A stretch of 8,009 nucleotides of DNA, from NCBI GenBank assembly GCA_039029935.1, contig JBCCFC010000627.1, forward strand, positions 1 to 8,009, given 5' to 3'. The position numbers and the translations under genes are program-made. Position 1 is the first letter of the stretch; every line of letters starts with the position of its first letter. Shown here one piece after another: positions 6,475-8,009 of this stretch. The DNA is from G039029935 sp039029935. GTDB taxonomy: Bacteria > Chloroflexota > Anaerolineae > Caldilineales > Caldilineaceae. The notes under the pieces were generated by a model. The model was not told the DNA's origin and made no database searches. It saw nothing but the letters and a program-made list of their open reading frames with translations.

Positions 6475-7392
6475 ATGAACCATAAATTTGAGTGGACCGT
6501 TTTGGGTGCTTCTGTTGCGGGGACGAGTCATGCGAAATCGGGTAAGCCTTGCCATGATGCGCATTTGGTGCTTCAGTTAGAGGCGGGTGAGTTGGGTTCT
6601 GTTCTGATTATGGCTGTTGCTGATGGTGCTGGTAGTGCAGCCTATGCACATGAAGGGGCGATGATAGCAGTGGATGTGGCTGTGTCGAGCATTGCCGAAG
6701 CTGTTGAGGGGTTGGCTGCCCCTCTTCCAGAAAGAAGCATACGGGCAGATGATGCCGATTGGCGAAGCTCTTGCTGGAAGGATGCTGTCGAAAAACTAAT
6801 GCAAGATGCATTTCAGGCCAGCCATGATGCCATTGATGCCCATGCCAAGATACAACAGCATTCGATTCGTGATTATCACACGACGTTGGTGATGACGATT
6901 GTGACGGCAGAGGCTGTGGTAACGGGCATGATTGGTGATGGGGCAGTGGTGGCAGAGCGAAACGTTGTGATTGAACAAAATATGGATGAAGATGAGGCAA
7001 CAATGATTGCAGAAACTATTGCTCACTCTGATTCTACACAACAAACAGAATTGGTCAGTCTCTGCCAGCCTCAGCGAGGCGAATATGCCAATAGCACCTA
7101 CTTTTTAACACAACCCACCTTTACCGAGCATGTCACCATCGACATCCATTTTGGGCAATATGAGGCAATTGCATTGTTAACCGATGGGTTGTTGCCCCTT
7201 GCCATGAACATTGCAAAGAATCGTCCGCATCAACCCTTCTTTGAGCCGCTCTTTAAGTTTGTACAGAGCGTTGATGATGATGATGACGCATTCGCAACCG
7301 CACAGACGCAGTTGGCTGATTTTTTTGATTCGGCACGAGTCAACCAACGGACGGATGATGACAAGACGTTGGTTATCGCTGTCCGCAGATAA
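6475..7392 (+). CDS. PP2C-like (PPM-family) protein serine/threonine phosphatase
   Basis: The 305-residue protein begins at once with the domain: WTVLGASVAGTSHAKSGKPCHDAH (7-30, metal-binding D28), then AVADGAGSAAYAHEGA (47-62, D50), MIGDGAVV (152-159, D155), LLTDGLLPLAM (234-244, D237) and DDKTLVIAV (295-303). These are the metal-binding positions of bacterial PPM phosphatases, which remove phosphate from serine or threonine. The opening pattern matches the subgroup paired with TerY-like vWA proteins. A poly-Asp run (267-271) sits in a likely surface loop. ATG 6475 is the first possible start after an in-frame stop (6463-6465) in the last repeat. There is no clear Shine-Dalgarno: the repeat array occupies its place, so translation may depend on coupling to the vWA gene. 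No kinase gene accompanies the pair in the window. Confidence 0.88.
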   Translation: MNHKFEWTVLGASVAGTSHAKSGKPCHDAHLVLQLEAGELGSVLIMAVADGAGSAAYAHEGAMIAVDVAVSSIAEAVEGLAAPLPERSIRADDADWRSSCWKDAVEKLMQDAFQASHDAIDAHAKIQQHSIRDYHTTLVMTIVTAEAVVTGMIGDGAVVAERNVVIEQNMDEDEATMIAETIAHSDSTQQTELVSLCQPQRGEYANSTYFLTQPTFTEHVTIDIHFGQYEAIALLTDGLLPLAMNIAKNRPHQPFFEPLFKFVQSVDDDDDAFATAQTQLADFFDSARVNQRTDDDKTLVIAVRR

Positions 7393-7409
7393 CGAAATCG
7401 CCGATACAC

Positions 7410-7461
7410 AAAAAGAGGGGATGAAATCACACGTCTGCGTATGATTTCATCCCCTCTTTTT
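7410..7461. terminator. Strong, probably bidirectional intrinsic terminator
   Basis: A perfect 20-bp stem joins 7410-7429 and 7442-7461, starting with AAAAAGAGGGG and ending with CCCCTCTTTTT. Inside the loop, ACG (7431-7433) can pair with CGT (7438-7440). With A5 on one side and T5 on the other it should work on both strands. It begins 17 bases after the phosphatase stop and closes the vWA-PP2C transcript. Confidence 0.93.
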
Positions 7462-7687
7462 AACTTGATACTCGCTTTCTATGATTATTTGTAATGGTCA
7501 GAAAGAGGATGAAGAGTGTGGGGTCAAAGGCGTCGAGCAAACTTATTGGGAGAAAGGCCAGGAGTTGGAAGACCTTGATAGGGGCGGTCATTCGGTGTGT
7601 GGCAGAGTCAATAGGAGGTTCGGTGACGTGTTGAGCTTTGGAATGAAGACGAAATCCTCAATCATGTGTTCAGCATTTTGAAAAATA

Positions 7688-7729
7688 AAAGAGGCGGTGA
7701 TTTGTCAACAAACAAATCACCGCCTTTTT
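7688..7729. terminator. Terminator-like hairpin, possibly bidirectional
   Basis: AGGCGGTGATTTGT (7692-7705) pairs perfectly with ACAAATCACCGCCT (7712-7725) around a 6-base loop, and the stem extends by one G.T and three A-T pairs to 7688/7729. T5 follows on the + strand. Read on the - strand, the stem is followed by CTTTTATTTTT, an even better tract. No confident gene ends here on either strand, so it may terminate a small RNA, a missed small gene or read-through from the upstream terminator. Confidence 0.82.
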
Positions 7730-7852
7730 AGTGTACCCTTTACATACCTGACATACGGTAAGCCAGAATGGGAATCAGTACAAGGAACTCAATTCATCAA
7801 CATTTGAGTGAAGTCGTTTGCTACAAGGGCAAAAAGGACAAAGGGCAACAGC

Positions 7853-7895
7853 ATCGCAGGTTGGTTACCTGTGCCACAGGTAACCAACCTGTGAT
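7853..7895. repeat. 43-bp near-perfect palindrome
   Basis: A 17-bp arm (7857-7873, beginning CAGGTTGGTTACC) is the exact reverse complement of 7875-7891, with a single C between. Four more pairs (one G.T) extend the stem to 7853-7895. It lacks a T-run on either side, so it is not a typical terminator. It could be a cruciform-forming site, a REP-like intergenic element or a protein-binding palindrome. Confidence 0.93.
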
Positions 7896-8009
7896 ACGGG
7901 TTTGTACTTGCCTATTCAAGAACATATGCACATGGCCGTTTAGACAAATCAACCAGGCTGGAATGTCTATAAACGATTTATCGTATCGAGTTTGGAATAT
8001 ATATTAAAT

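Larger units (their letters stand above)
7393..8009. other. Non-coding tail region with three hairpin structures
   Basis: These 617 bases hold no convincing gene. They contain a strong terminator (7410-7461), about 225 bases of unassigned sequence (7462-7687), a second terminator-like hairpin (7688-7729) and a 43-bp near-perfect palindrome (7853-7895). The last 100 bases are AT-rich and include a small inverted repeat, ATAAA-CGA-TTTAT (7969-7981). They may form the upstream region of a gene beyond the window. The two open frames of 66 and 79 codons lack Shine-Dalgarno sites and recognisable domains. Confidence 0.6.

Noticed and set aside
6253..6564. 103-codon - strand frame with a His/Pro/Thr-rich repeat (HPNTITPQHHH)
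   Set aside because: It is the antisense reading of the 16-bp tandem array and of the flanking vWA and PP2C genes; the apparent peptide repeat is a by-product of the DNA repeat.
7273..7287. GAT microsatellite in the PP2C gene
   Set aside because: Only four GAT plus one GAC encode five aspartates in a loop; too short to call a phase-variable tract.
7481..7681. 66-codon + strand open frame beginning MIICNGQKEDEE
   Set aside because: There is no Shine-Dalgarno and no recognisable domain, and the composition is uneven. It precedes a hairpin, so a small gene is not excluded, but it cannot be supported.
7768..8007. 79-codon + strand open frame
   Set aside because: The 43-bp palindrome lies inside it, it has no ribosome site and its sequence does not resemble a protein family.
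1..8009. CRISPR array, tRNA, rRNA or insertion sequence
   Set aside because: No spaced direct repeats of CRISPR size, no cloverleaf or rRNA-like segments and no transposase were seen; the only tandem arrays have no spacers.

Overview
The window looks like an ordinary chromosomal stretch of a free-living bacterium, most likely a member of the Chloroflexota. The main clue is the large secreted protease: it carries cohesin-like and dockerin-like modules and ends in a short hydrophobic tail (EYLMHLPLVFQ), a type of C-terminus I associate with exported proteins of Anaerolineae-like Chloroflexota. This assignment is from memory and is an inference. All five supported genes lie on the + strand.

Layout. 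Positions 1-100 are an AT-rich leader. From about 101 to 2845 lies a secreted subtilisin-family (S8) protease with a prodomain, catalytic domain, cohesin-like domain, dockerin and second cohesin-like domain. Two hairpins follow (2856-2881 and 2922-2954), the second resembling a terminator. A diaminopimelate epimerase-family gene (2975-3859) comes next. Both positions normally occupied by the catalytic cysteines are serine. Thirty-six bases later, behind a strong Shine-Dalgarno, starts a P-loop ATPase whose C-terminus resembles a PD-(D/E)xK nuclease (3896-5653). After a 61-bp gap with an inverted repeat come a TerY-like von Willebrand A protein (5715-6377) and a PP2C-like phosphatase (6475-7392). 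These two are separated by an almost perfect 16-bp tandem repeat array. A perfect 20-bp stem terminator (7410-7461) closes the group. The last 600 bases contain no convincing gene but hold a second terminator-like hairpin and a 43-bp near-perfect palindrome.

How the genes may work together. The protease is probably a separate transcription unit acting outside the cell. The epimerase and ATPase are closely spaced and probably co-transcribed, although their functions have no obvious link. The vWA-PP2C pair matches two members of the vWA/PP2C/kinase (TerY-P type) triads. No kinase is present in the window, and the neighbouring gene is instead an ATPase-nuclease. An ATPase-nuclease + vWA + PP2C signalling or defence-like module is the best candidate for an undescribed system here, but this rests on gene order alone.
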